Shown piece by piece: positions 13,445-25,429 of a DNA stretch of 64,000 nt. The position numbers and the translations under genes were made by a program. Within the stretch, counting starts at the first letter, position 1, and every line of letters starts with the position of its first letter. The DNA is from Corylus avellana (Eukaryota; Streptophyta; Magnoliopsida; Fagales; Betulaceae), in NCBI RefSeq assembly GCF_901000735.1, contig NC_081551.1, positions 21,666,545 to 21,730,544 of the forward strand, read 5' to 3'. Below the pieces are notes generated by a model. It made no database searches. It saw only the letters and a list, made by a program, of their open reading frames with translations, and had not been told where the DNA came from.

Positions 13445-14309
13445 CCCACTTTTAGTGGACGCTATTGGTGATTAATTTTATTTTTTTTTTAATTTTTCTA
13501 CCTACTCTTTAGGGTCGACAAACTAATAGTTGAAAGTCGACCCTAATGATGAGTCTTTAGCGTCCACTTTTAGTGGACGCTATTGGTGATTAATTTATTT
13601 TTTTATTTTTTATTTTATTTTTCTACCTACTTTAGCTTTCCATCTCTAATACTTAAGTATTAGGGTCGACTAAAGAGTAGGTAGAAAAATAAAATAAAAA
13701 AGTCGACCCTAATGATGAGTCTTCAGCGTCCACTTTTAGTGGACGCTATTGGTCATCAATTTTATTTTTTTATTTATTTTTTTAATTTTTCTACCTACTC
13801 TTTAGGGTCGACAAAGTCGACCCTACTAGTTAAGTATTAAAGTCGACCCTAATGATGAGTCTTCAGCGTCCACTTTTAGTGGACGCTATTGGTGATTAAT
13901 TTTATTTTTTTAATTTTTCTACCTACTCTTTAGGGTCGACTTTCAAAGTCGACCCTAATAATGAGTCTTCAGCATCCACTTTTAGTGGACGCTATTGGTG
14001 ATTAATTTTATTTTTTTATTTTTTTTTTATTTTTCTACCTACTCTTTAGTCGACCCTAATAGTTAAGTATTAGTCGACTTTCAAAGTCGACCCTATTGAT
14101 CTTTTTCCCGCCTCTTGAATAATTCCCGCGTGTATATTAGGGTCGAGTTATTAGCGTCCACTGTAGAGTGGATGCTAATATTCATCTTTTGGGTTGGCTA
14201 TTAGCGTCCACTTGGATGTGGACGCTAATACTTAACTATTAGGGGCGACTTTAGTTGAGTATTAGGGGCGACTATAAAGTCGCCCCTGATGAGTCAGTTT
14301 CTTGTAGTG
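13445..14309 (-). mobile_element. CACTA-type element fragment: terminus plus subterminal repeat array
   Basis: The right end on the plus strand is TTTCTTGTAGTG, i.e. CACTACAAGAAA on the minus strand, the standard CACTA terminus. Inside it lie short inverted repeats: GGGGCGACT with AGTCGCCCC, GGGTCGAC with GTCGACCC, and about seven copies of the 21-bp palindrome built on GCGTCCACTTTTAGTGGACGC. The larger unit repeats about every 100-165 bp. This is the layout of CACTA subterminal regions. No matching CACTA end is visible on the left, so it is probably truncated or non-autonomous. It lies about 475 bp upstream of the DENN start codon. Confidence 0.7.
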
Positions 14310-16022
14310 AAAGCCAACATTCCTATTTTGTGAATACGACGTGATACAGTAACCTATAAGTTACATTTATGTTCTTAGAGCTTGTTTGTGAACCCATTCA
14401 AATTCTAGTTTTAATAGCATTTAAGGCCTTGCAGACTTGCTTGGCTATAGTTTTGGAGTTCACAAGTGTATTCCATTCTTGTAACTGAGCCTGCATCAGC
14501 TTATCAAGAGTTAGGCAAGAACTATTCAATGTTTTCAACTGCTTTAGTTTTTCAGCCTTCATTTTTCACGTTTTTGTATGCATTTCTCTCATTTGTCATC
14601 CCTTGACAAATGCTTGACACACTATCTCGTCGTATTCCTTGTTATCTAATCTTCCCTACAGAACGGTAATGAGAAACCCTACTCTGCATTAAATGTTTAC
14701 CTTAATGAACAAACTCATTTTATTTTTGTCATATTTATTTCTATGCATCTGTTCTAATTGAAATGGTAATGAGAAGGATTGCAGTGCTTGCTTGTTTTGT
14801 ACTTTTGTTCACCTATGGGGAAAGAGAAGGCCAATTGACTTGACATTAATGTTGTAATACCCCAAAAAGTTAGTCCCATCTTGGGAAGAAGAAGATGAAT
14901 TACCCATGGAGTGAGTTAAGTTATAAGGAGTTCATGGGTGCTAAATCTTATATTAATTCTTTATTATGTGAGACCAAGCTTTATAAATGATTTTAAGAAG
15001 TTCCAATAACAACTTGACTATTTGTTTTTGGAGTGATAGAGTAGATGTAGCTTGTACTTTCTCTAAGTCATGACAAATATACCATCTCTAAGTGATGATC
15101 TATTACCGAGAATCCGAAAGGGTGGAAACTAGGGGTGAAAATGCGGATGTTGATAATTGCTCTATTGATGCTTCTCCCTATTTTAATTGCTCCTTCTATT
15201 AATCTCACCCATCTGTAAATCTTACTTTTTGAAATGTTGATTGGCTTTACCAAGATGATTTATCGATTTATTTTGCAGGTTATCCCGGACAATGATTATC
15301 GGACGCCATTGATGTGAAAGGTGTCCTGTCCTGGTGTTGACGCAAAGGTTATAGTCAGATTCCCTTATCATCTAACTACCAAATGTGGTGTTCCTCTCGT
15401 ATAAGCCTCTTAAGTTTGCAAGAAGGCCATTATTTTTTCTTATGTCAAACTACTATCGTATAAACCTCTTGAGCAAATTTACCAACTTTCTTTGTTTGAT
15501 TGAGTGTTTTCTTTTACCCAATATTTTTGGTTGTGATAGGATTCGTTTATCCATACCAATTAATGCTCCATCTATCTGATCATGTGTTTGTTTCTTTGTT
15601 AGATTGTGAGGCAATGTCAAAATTTCACAAATCCACAAAAACCAATGCACCTTGAAATGTAAAAGGAAAAAGGATGAAATAGAAGAGAAGATGCTAAACT
15701 ATCACTTCAGTAAGGTTAAGTTACAATAAATGATTTTTATCCACATTGTAAGATTGAATACCTGCGTGTATACCCTTACTCCTACAATCCATATGCTTGG
15801 CCGACCATCTACCCAAAAATCCCTGGCCATACTTCTCCCTGAAAGCTTGAGGCACGGGCTGCGGGCAAAGGATTGTTTTCAGCTGTAGAAAAGATATCTA
15901 CACTTCCTGAAACACTAAACTTGTTTATTGGGATGACAATTTGTGTTTGCGTGTCGAGTTTGTCGTATCAAAGCATTGGTATTAGATTATATAAGTCAAT
16001 TTTAATCTGACTTAATTAAAAT
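14310..16022. other. Non-coding stretch with LTR-like debris
   Basis: No gene recognised. A segment beginning TGTAATACCCC at 14853 and followed by AAAAAGTTAGTCCCATCTTGGGA-type sequence resembles the start of a plant LTR, but no partner LTR, primer site or coding domain was found. The rest is AT-rich unique-looking sequence. Confidence 0.35.
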
Positions 16023-16139
16023 TTGGGAAAATTACAGTTTACCCCCCCAAAGTTGTCAGGGATTTGCAATTCCGTCTCCAAAGTTTTAATTTTTGCAATT
16101 CACCCTCCTAAAGTTTCAATTTTTTGCAATTCAAGCATT

Positions 16140-16199
16140 CCGTCAGTCAAAGTGGCTTTGACTGACGGAACAGTGATCACGTGCGACGCACGTGATCAC
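16140..16199. repeat. Two back-to-back perfect hairpins
   Basis: 16140-16168 is CCGTCAGTCAAAG, three loop bases, then its exact complement. Four bases later, 16173-16199 is GTGATCACGTGC, three loop bases (GAC), then its exact complement. Both lie just inside the probable left end of the MULE. Confidence 0.9.
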
Positions 16200-16729
16200 T
16201 TTATGCGGTTTAGTGCCCAAAATACTCCCCTCAACCTTCCACACCCTCACCCACTCCCTAACACGGCTGACCCACGCCCCAACCCTGATGACCCAACCCA
16301 ACCAAACCCAACCTAACCCAGACTTAGTTACTACAACAAATAAACAAAAGTGAAAGTGTGAAAAAAACCTGAAGCACGCATGAGGGGAAGACGTTGCTGA
16401 CTCACGAGCGAAAGGGACCCGAGAGAGGTAGAACCCACCTCCTCGACAGCCACTCGACAACTACCTGACACCCACTCGAGATCAACCCAAAGTTTGGAGC
16501 TTTGTGCATTTGTGTACGACGAGGTAAGTTTTTGCCCTTATTTGAGTCGTAAATTTGCACCGAACTGTGTAGTAGCTTTCTAGGGTTTTTCGTAAATTGG
16601 GGTTTTGTTGAGGGGGTCTTTTAATTTGGTTATCCCTAACTCTGTGATGTTGATTTATTGTTAACAAAAGTTGTTTTCTATTGTATATGGAGTTATTGCA
16701 ACATTGGGTGAAGTTGGTTGTTTGTGTTG

Positions 16730-16881
16730 GAACAAAAGTGGTCCCCAAAGTGTATAATCTTGTCGTGTGAACAAAAGTGGTTCCCAAAGTGCATAATCTT
16801 GTCCTGTGAACAAAAGTGGTCCCCAAAGTGCATAATCTTGTCCTGTGAACAAAAGTGGTCCCCAAAGTGTATAATCTTGTT
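16730..16881. repeat. 39-bp tandem repeat, four copies
   Basis: Four consecutive units starting at 16730, 16769, 16808 and 16847 carry GAACAAAAGTGGTCCCCAAA and then GTGTATAATCTTGT or a close variant. The last copy is partial. Open frames seen here on the minus strand are by-products of the repeat (39 is divisible by three). Confidence 0.9.
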
Positions 16882-17414
16882 GGATATAGATTTTTAATTG
16901 ACTTACCATGAAAGTAGGGTTTTCGGTAAATTGGGGTTTTTGTGAGATGATAAATGAGTTATTAATTTCGTAATAATTGGGTAATTTTGTTCATCTTTTT
17001 CCCAATAAACCATTAGAGTTTGGCATGGGATTTGGTGGTTATGGATGAAGGTTGTCTCTTTCCTTTTTCTTTTTATTAATCAAGTGAGATATTTGGAGTT
17101 GAAAGTAAAAGGAAATAATAATATGTTTGAAAAAAAAATAAAAAAAATGGTTTGGTTTGATTACAATGACCCTATGCAAATAATCTCTCATCAATTTCTC
17201 TTTCTTCGCACTTAACTCTTAGGGCATTTTATTTCATGGTTTCTTGTGTGTATTAATATGACATGTACTTATGTATCCTTTTCACATGTGCATTTTTAAT
17301 GGTTCTTATGAGAACAGAAAGCTCAGTAATAGTCCACATAGAATGGATAAAGTATAAAACGTACTCATAGATGTTAAATTTCACATTAATTATTTTCTTG
17401 TATGTGTGTATGTA

Positions 17415-19450
17415 CACTATAAAAAAAGGATTTTTTATTGACATAGGTTTACTGACGTGTCAGGTTGTTTGACACGTCAGTAAACCCTCCTGACGGGGCA
17501 ATCCTGACGTGTTTCAGTCGTGAAGAATGTGGGTGTCAGGAATTGGCAATTTCTAACGTGCCAAATATGGCACGTCAGAAATTCCTGACGTGCCAAATAT
17601 GGCACGTCAGAAATTCCTGACGTGTTAGATTTAACATGTCAAAAATTATTCCTGACGTGTCAAAAAATGACACGTCAGAAATTTCCGACGTGTCATTTTT
17701 CACACGTTAGGAAATTTTTTGACGTGGCATCAGGAATTTTCTGACGTGTCAAAAAATGACACGTCACGAATTCCTGACTCGCCATTTTTTGACACGTCAG
17801 GAATTCCTGACGCGCCATTTTTTTACACGTCAGGAATTCTTGACGTGTGATTTTTAACACGTCAGGAATTCCTGACATGTCATCTTTTGACACGTCAGTA
17901 AATTTAAAATTATTAAAAAATAATAATTTTTCTTTTTTTAATTTTTTTTTGGATTTTTTTTAATTAAAAANNNNNNNNNNNNNNNNNNNNNNNNNNNNNN
18001 NNNNNNNNNNNNNNNNNNNNNNNNNNNNNNNNNNNNNNNNNNNNNNNNNNNNNNNNNNNNNNNNNNNNNNNNNNNNNNNNNNNNNNNNNNNNNNNNNNNN
18101 NNNNNNNNNNNNNNNNNNNNNNNNNNNNNNNNNNNNNNNNNNNNNNNNNNNNNNNNNNNNNNNNNNNNNNNNNNNNNNNNNNNNNNNNNNNNNNNNNNNN
18201 NNNNNNNNNNNNNNNNNNNNNNNNNNNNNNNNNNNNNNNNNNNNNNNNNNNNNNNNNNNNNNNNNNNNNNNNNNNNNNNNNNNNNNNNNNNNNNNNNNNN
18301 NNNNNNNNNNNNNNNNNNNNNNNNNNNNNNNNNNNNNNNNNNNNNNNNNNNNNNNNNNNNNNNNNNNNNNNNNNNNNNNNNNNNNNNNNNNNNNNNNNNN
18401 NNNNNNNNNNNNNNNNNNNNNNNNNNNNNNNNNNNNNNNNNNNNNNNNNNNNNNNNNNNNNNNNNNNNNNNNNNNNNNNNNNNNNNNNNNNNNNNNNNNN
18501 NNNNNNNNNNNNNNNNNNNNNNNNNNNNNNNNNNNNNNNNNNNNNNNNNNNNNNNNNNNNNNNNNNNNNNNNNNNNNNNNNNNNNNNNNNNNNNNNNNNN
18601 NNNNNNNNNNNNNNNNNNNNNNNNNNNNNNNNNNNNNNNNNNNNNNNNNNNNNNNNNNNNNNNNNNNNNNNNNNNNNNNNNNNNNNNNNNNNNNNNNNNN
18701 NNNNNNNNNNNNNNNNNNNNNNNNNNNNNNNNNNNNNNNNNNNNNNNNNNNNNNNNNNNNNNNNNNNNNNNNNNNNNNNNNNNNNNNNNNNNNNNNNNNN
18801 NNNNNNNNNNTTTATTTTATAATTTTTTTTGTTTTTGTCTTCATTATTTTTCTTCTCTCCCTTTCTTAATTAATTCATTCTTCTTCATTCCCTTTTTTTT
18901 TTTTTTCTCTCGCGTGTAGGCTTCTATTCTTCTAATTTTTTTTTTCCTTTTCTTTTTTCCCTCCCAAGTTCCAACACACCGTAGTGTGCACGTATAGTAC
19001 CTTGCAATTTTTTTTCCTTCTCTCTCTGTACGCTAGCTTCTAGCTATCTTCTTCATTTTAATTTTTTTTTTTTTTTTTAATTCCTGACGTGCTGAAACTA
19101 GCACGTCAGGAAGCTGTAAAAAAAAAAAATTGAGATATATATAATATAAACATATTTTTTATAGATTGCTGACATGCTAAAAATGGCACGTTAGGAATTT
19201 CTGACATGCCATTTTTAGCACGTCAGAAACCTGATATATTAAAAAAAAAAAATTGAATTTAAATTTCCTGACGTGTCAATATTTGACACGTCAGGAAATA
19301 CTGACGTGTTGAATGTAACACGTTAATAAATATTGACGTATCAAATTCAACACGTCAAAAAAAATTTGTTGACGGCACGTCAACATTTACTGACGTGGCA
19401 AAAAAATGGTACTGTTTGCCACGTCAAAAAATGGCCTTTTTTTTGTAGTG
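17415..19450. mobile_element. CACTA element, non-autonomous, with 3-bp target duplication
   Basis: The left end is CACTATAAAAAAAGG at 17415 and the right end is CCTTTTTTTTGTAGTG ending at 19450, inverted copies of each other. GTA flanks both sides (17412-17414 and 19451-19453), matching the 3-bp duplication expected for CACTA insertion. Both visible arms consist of short inverted repeats of the type TGACGTGTC and GACACGTCA. An 840-base run of N hides the centre. No transposase sequence is visible, so it is most likely non-autonomous. Confidence 0.85.
17971..18810. other. Assembly gap (840 N) inside the CACTA element
   Basis: The run of N is flanked by AT-rich sequence. The repetitive inverted arms probably stopped the assembly. 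Confidence 0.99.
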
Positions 19451-20397
19451 GTAGTTGCAGTGACCCACGCAGGAGCATGTGAATGCATCCGCCCATGTTC
19501 TTTAAGAGACTATTTATTGGCTTGATTTATTTTATTACTTTCTCTACAAGTGGTATTAACATACGTCTAGCTTAAAAAATTATAGAGGCCTTCTTAGTTC
19601 TTAACTTCTTTTCTTATGTTCGTCCTAATTTCAAGTATGGTATGGTATATATTTAACTTATGCTCTAGAATATGAGTAATTAATATTATACTTTTATCTT
19701 ACTATGCCGACATGGCAAGGCCTAGTAGTCATTATATATGTATATGTATGTCTTTAGAAATACTACTTGAAAATTATGTAGTTTGAGCTAATTAAGAGTT
19801 TTGTGACCCTCTATTAGAAGAACCATTTAAAAGGAAATAATAACATGTTTGAAAAAAAAAAAAAATGGTTTGGTTTGATTACAATGTTTAGTTGGAGCTT
19901 AGTGTGTTGGTTGATCAAATTGGGGGACGATTAGAATCAACTTAGCATAAATCGCTTTCTAGTGACGGTTTTATTTCTGTAGCTTATAGTCTATTGAATA
20001 AGACATTTTGTTAATGTTGCCTACATGTATCATGCTGACCACTTGAATTCTCTATGTACTTCTTCCTTTTTCTTTATTCTTTTTTGTTCCCGGCCAAATT
20101 TTAAAGACAAACTTCACTTAAGCTATAGGTCGATATCTAAATAATCTTTTCCTTCTAATTTGACCTTCTTCTTTTTTTTTTAAAAAAAAAAAAATATTAA
20201 AATTGGGTAATGTTGTCATATATTTAATCTCACCCATGCATGTTTGTAAGTAAGATAATTGTTTGCAATGAAAATAGTTGGGTAATTTTGTTCACCTGTT
20301 CATCTGTTTCCCAGTAAAAGAATTCTCCCTCCTTCCTATATTGTTTGATCCTGTTTAGAAAATCCAACTTTTTGGGAGGATATCATTTAATGCACTA

Positions 20398-20432
<35 letters not shown>

Positions 20433-21182
20433 TTAAAAAAGGGATGCACATCTTTTCTTATGTTTAGTTCTAATCTTCTTGTTCATATTTCTACCTAATC
20501 AAATCATGCCATGCAATAACTCAACAATTTGCATCCTCTGCAGCATTCGGTATAAACTACACAAATAGATACAAAAATTTAAGATATTCAAATCTCAATC
20601 ATTATTTTAAAATTAAATGATAGACATTTTGGATTGAACAATATTTAGTATTTCATTAATAAATAGTGATAAATAATAAGGTAAAATCTATACCATTTAG
20701 GTCTTTTGAGCTAGAGGTTTCAATAAGTGCGATTTAGGGGTATTGGATAAAATCATTTAATTAGGTAAGTTTCCTCTTTTTTTTTTTCTCCTTTTCTTTC
20801 TAATGTAATTGACTAAGCTTGACTATTCTATTATGCATGTCTATATTTTGACAGATTTCGCTTTAATTAGTAATCAGCTACATAATCAAATCAGATTTCA
20901 TGCAATGTTGAAAATCATTTACTCTAACAATCAATGTAGTATTATAACTCATATTATTCATGGGACACTCCAACATACGTCATGTGCACACAAGACACCA
21001 CACTACACAATCCTAGCCCTAACAAATATTTGAATTATCACTTGGTTGTATTGCTTCCAAAATATTTGCATGTATTTTTAGGGTTTGATCTTAGATTTGC
21101 ATAACTTCATTCTTAAGCAATAATTATATTTGTAAACTTATTTAAAGTTGCTTCTCATACATTTTATTCATTAATTTTGTAG
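19451..21182. other. Remainder of MULE leader intron, AT-rich
   Basis: Non-coding. It contains a second version of a segment also seen near 16978 (GGGTAATTTTGTTCA), an (ATT)n microsatellite at about 20399-20434, and a polypyrimidine-rich acceptor ending in AG at 21182, one base before the transposase ATG. Confidence 0.5.
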
Positions 21183-24100
21183 GATGTCTTTGAATCTAGT
21201 GTTCGAGGTTAGGTATGGCGATAGATTTGACAGAAGTTGTGGTTGCAATCACATGGGGGGAGAAGTTATTGTTCATGGTGAAGGGTATGATCCTGACACC
21301 TTGTCTTTTTTTGAGCTTGAAGATATTTGTAAAGACTACGGTTACAAGCCAGGGGATCTAATATACGTCAGAGAACCTGATAAGACGTTAATGGGTGGTT
21401 TGCATTTAATCAGCTCTGATGCCGACGTATTGTTCATGGTTGGCTGCCATAAAGGGCAATATATTGTGCATTTGTATGTTGTGTGTTTTGGGGAGGGTCA
21501 GGGTGATGTTCAGGATTATGAAGGAGAAGATGAGAATGAAGAGGAGGACAGAGTTGATTACAATGACCCTTGGTGGAAAGACAAACTCAGTGATGATGAG
21601 GATTTATTTGATGTAGATGTTGACGTAGGCGATACTGGAACTGGAGCAACCGGAGCAGGAACTAGTGAAGTTGGAACTGTTGGTGATGGTGATGGTGGTT
21701 ATGACAATGAGGGTGCGGAGGAAGAAACAGGTGATGAACAAGATGGGAACCATGATGAGGCCCGCAGAACTGATGCTTCTATTAGGTCCGAAAGTGGGCG
21801 TAAGAAAAATAAAAAATTTGAAGAAGTAGATGATGATGACACAAACTCTGAAATGGTTAGAAATGACATATTGGAGTCACCAGCCAATAGTGATGAGGAA
21901 GCTGAAGGGACATCTACAAAAAGGCCCGAATTTCAACGAATGGACCTAGTTAACCCAGAGCTGCATCTCTGCATACAAACATTTAGAGAAGCTGTTAAAG
22001 AGTACAATCTTTTGAGGGGCAGGGAAATTAGGTTCAAAAAGAATGAAAGAAGAAAGTCTATTGTTGTGTGTAGGGATGACAAGTGTCAGTACCGAGTATA
22101 TGTAAGGCAGGTTTCTGATGAACAAACATTTCAGATAAGATCTATGCAGCCTAAACATGTGTGTGGTAGGCAATACAAGAACTCCATTGTGAACTCAACT
22201 TGGATATCGAACAAGTTGATTGAGAAGTTCCGAATTCAGCCGAATATTCCCTTGAATGTCATACAACATGAAGTGAAGGAAAAGTGGAAAGTAGATGTGA
22301 GTCCAAGTATGATGTACAGGGCTAGGGCCAAGGCATGTCAAAAAATATACGGGAAGCTTGAAGACCAATATGGTCACCTGTGGGATTATTGTGAGACATT
22401 GAGACAAACAAATAGGGGAAGCTGTGTGATAATGAAGGTTGACGGGCCAAACCCAAATGTGCTTCCAAAGTTTGGAAGACTGTATTTTTCTCTTGCTGCA
22501 ATGAAGAAGGGGTTTCTGGATGGTTGTAGGCCTGTCATAGGGGTGGATGGATGCTTCTTGAAAGGGCCATTCAAGGGACATCAGTTAGCTGCAGTTGGAA
22601 GGGATGGGAATAATAATATGTACCCAATCGCATTTGCTGTTGTTGAAGCTGAGACCAAAGACTCTTGGACATGATTTTTGAAAACCCTAGTGTCCAATCT
22701 TGGAGTGCATGAACGGGGCTGCAGACCAATATTTATTTTGGATAGACAAAAGGTAAGTTATGTTACATTTAATTTTTGCTCATAATTTTGAAATCGCACT
22801 TAAACAAATTTGTTCAATAATTTTATTATTTTGGTCATTTTTCATGCATTATGAATTTCTTGTGCAGGGTCTCATGCCAGTTTTAGAGTCTGTGCTTCCA
22901 ACAGCGGATCATCGAATTTGTGTTAGATATCTATATGCCAACTTCAGAGACTTGGAGGGCCATAAAGGATTGGCATTGAAAGAGCAGTTGTGGGCTCCAG
23001 CAACCGCATACACTGAACATGAGTTTACAACTCATATGGAAGAATTGAAGAAACTTAGTAAGGATGCATACGATTACTTGAACAAAATTGACCCCAGTAG
23101 GTGGTCTCAAGCTTGGTTTAATGAATCTCCAAGGTGTGAGTTGCTGGTGAACAATATCTGTGAGTGTTTCAACTCATACATCCTCAAGGCTCGTGACAAG
23201 CCTATTTTGACAATGTTGGAAATGATAAGAAAAAAGTTGTTGAGGAGATATCAGGCTAAGAGGGAAGGGATTGCGAAGTTGACAGGTAGGTTGTGCCCTA
23301 GGATTGTGCAAAAGTTGGAGGCAATTGGGTTGGACGCAATGGACTGCATTGCAACCTATGCTGGTGATGGAATGTTTGAGGTTTCTGCTCCCAGCAACAA
23401 ATAGTATGTGGTAGACCTACGTAGAAGACGATGTGGTTGCAAGCAATGAGAAATCACTAGAATCTCTTGTCCCTATGCATTTTCTGCTGTACTCTATGAT
23501 TGTGGGAATCCGGAGGACTATGTTGATGAATGCTACACAATCGAGACGTACAAGAAGGCATATGCACCAATAATTTACCCAATGCCTAGTGAGGAACAAT
23601 GGATAAAGACCATACATGATCATTTGGAACCACCTACAATTAGAGTAGCCCCCGGGAGACCAAAGAGGTTAAGAAAGTGGGCTCCTAATGAGAGTAGGGA
23701 CCCCAAAAATCCAAACCGAATTAGGAAATTTAGAGCAAGGATGAGATGTGCGAAGTGTACTGGTTTTGGTCACAATAAGAGGAATTGTCCACTTAATCAA
23801 TCTTCAGGAAGTCAGCTTAATACCCCCTTACAGCAAGTGTAAGTGTTGTTGAACCCTATTAAATCGTCCTTAATATATAACCTGGTTTGAACTGGCTTGT
23901 TTTAGACTTTGTATGACATGCTAATATTTGTTTCCAATTTTTTATGCAGTCACAAAGTGTTGGGTCCAATACTCGAACAACTGGTAAAAGCAAGGCATGT
24001 GTTGTGGGCAAGGTAGACATTTTTATGCGCTTGTACTGCCATTTTTTTAGGGTTTGTAGGCAAATGTAGTCACTTGACAATTGTTACATTTGATGTTAGC

Positions 24101-25250
24101 AGAAAGCTAAGGCGGTGAAAAGTAGTGGCAGTGGTGGTCCCAGCCAGTCATCAAATGCAGTAAAGGTACTTACAAATTATGTTGTTTTAGTAGTAGGTTT
24201 TCTCATACCCAACGCATAATGGGTATATTTTTATTAGTTCATAATTTGTTCTTACTTTTGATGGTATTGTTTAGAATAAAGAGGACTTGAACAAGAACAA
24301 TACAGCATCTGGGTCAACCACTGGTCCACAAGCATCCACCATACTCAAGGTACTTAACTATATGATAGCGTCTTTACTTTGTACATTTATTCACCTAAAC
24401 CCTAATATGACGTATAACATCTTTGCTACCATCTAGTACTTATATATTTTGTATTATATATATATATATATATATTCATTTGTTGTTTTTGCAGAAGGGT
24501 AAGGGAAAAGGTCAGCCTACACATGCTCCATGTGGATTTGTAATCCCCAGACTTGTTGATGAAAGAGAGCACACACCTCCCCCTGGATTTGGAGCTGAAA
24601 GAGGAGCAACACCTCCACCTGTTGAAGACCAAAATACCGATCTCGACTCTTTTGAACCTAGGGTAGGAATTACCTTACCTGCAGCATGGGGCAGTGTGGA
24701 AGGTACAGAAGATGCCATTGAAATTCCTGTAATGGTCACAGGAGGTCCTGCATCAAGGACTCGTACATCTGATAGGATTAGAGGTATTTTTCGTAGTACA
24801 CCGACCCGGGCTCCTGTACATATTGACCTCACTGAAGAGGTCCCCGCTGGAGCCCAACCTTCACGTACAGGGCCTAGAACTAGAGGTGGTGGAATTGGAC
24901 GGAAAACTATGGGTGGTGGACCTAAAAGGGCTAAAATGGGGAGGGGATTTGCAATTCGAGGTGGTGGAGACAGAGGTGGTGTAGGCATTGATGTTGCAGG
25001 CAGAGGTGGGGCAGGCAGAGGTGGGGCAGGCAAAGGTGGGTTAGGCATAAGTGTTGCAGGTAGAAGTGGTGCAGGCAGAGGTGGTATAGCTGCACCTACT
25101 ACCCCAGCACCTCCTCATGCTGATGGTAATGTAGCAAAGTCTGATAATATCGCAAAGTTGAAAGGAAAACGCATTGCAACAACAGTAGAAAAGGGTATTG
25201 AAATTATGGAAGCCAAGAGGAAACGGCTCAATCCACAATGGAAGCCGTAA
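21183..25250 (+). pseudogene. MULE transposase (MURA-type) pseudogene, six exons
   Basis: A Mutator-family transposase, nuclear, which would cut and paste the element. Exons: 21183-22752, 22868-23836, 23950-24012, 24103-24165, 24275-24349, 24495-25250, all in one frame (1,165 codons from the ATG at 21184 including the stop). In order: an N-terminal module of about 110 residues, an acidic linker (about 115-250), a MuDR DNA-binding region with CRDDKCQYRVYV, then the transposase core beginning FGRLYFSLAAMKKGFLDGC. Candidate catalytic acids are Asp in VIGVDGC, Asp in FILDRQKG and Glu in CECFNSYI. A SWIM-type zinc finger (RRCGCK...CPYAFSAV) follows, then a CCHC knuckle (CAKCTGFGHNKRNCP) and a long RG-rich tail. 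It is broken by three in-frame stops: TGA at 22672, TAG at 23402 and TGA at about 23447. The SWIM His is also changed to Tyr. All these changes look like C-to-T or G-to-A transitions. Confidence 0.85.
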
Positions 25251-25429
25251 AGTCATAGACAATTAGCCTTATGTGTTTTTTGTGGTTTTGATATGTTTCA
25301 TTTTTTGGTAATGTGTATGGATAACAATATATGTGATTTTCATTTGTAATGTGTATGGATAACAATATATGTGGTTGGTTGTTGGATATATGTATGGATA
25401 ACAGAATATGTGGTAGGAAGTTGGTAATG

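Larger units (their letters stand above)
17107..19886. repeat. 62-bp direct repeat flanking the nested CACTA element
   Basis: 17107-17168 and 19829-19886 are almost the same, sharing AAAAGGAAATAATA and ATGGTTTGGTTTGATTACAA. They lie 247 bp before and 379 bp after the CACTA element, so they predate or are independent of its insertion. They suggest an internal duplication of the MULE leader intron. Confidence 0.75.

Noticed and set aside
16482..16909. Minus-strand frames of 127 and 82 codons with repeated peptides
   Set aside because: They are by-products of the 39-bp tandem repeat, whose period is divisible by three.
17440..17900. CRISPR-like look of evenly spaced short palindromes
   Set aside because: Repeats are variable, alternate in orientation, have no unique spacers and lie inside a CACTA element of a plant genome.
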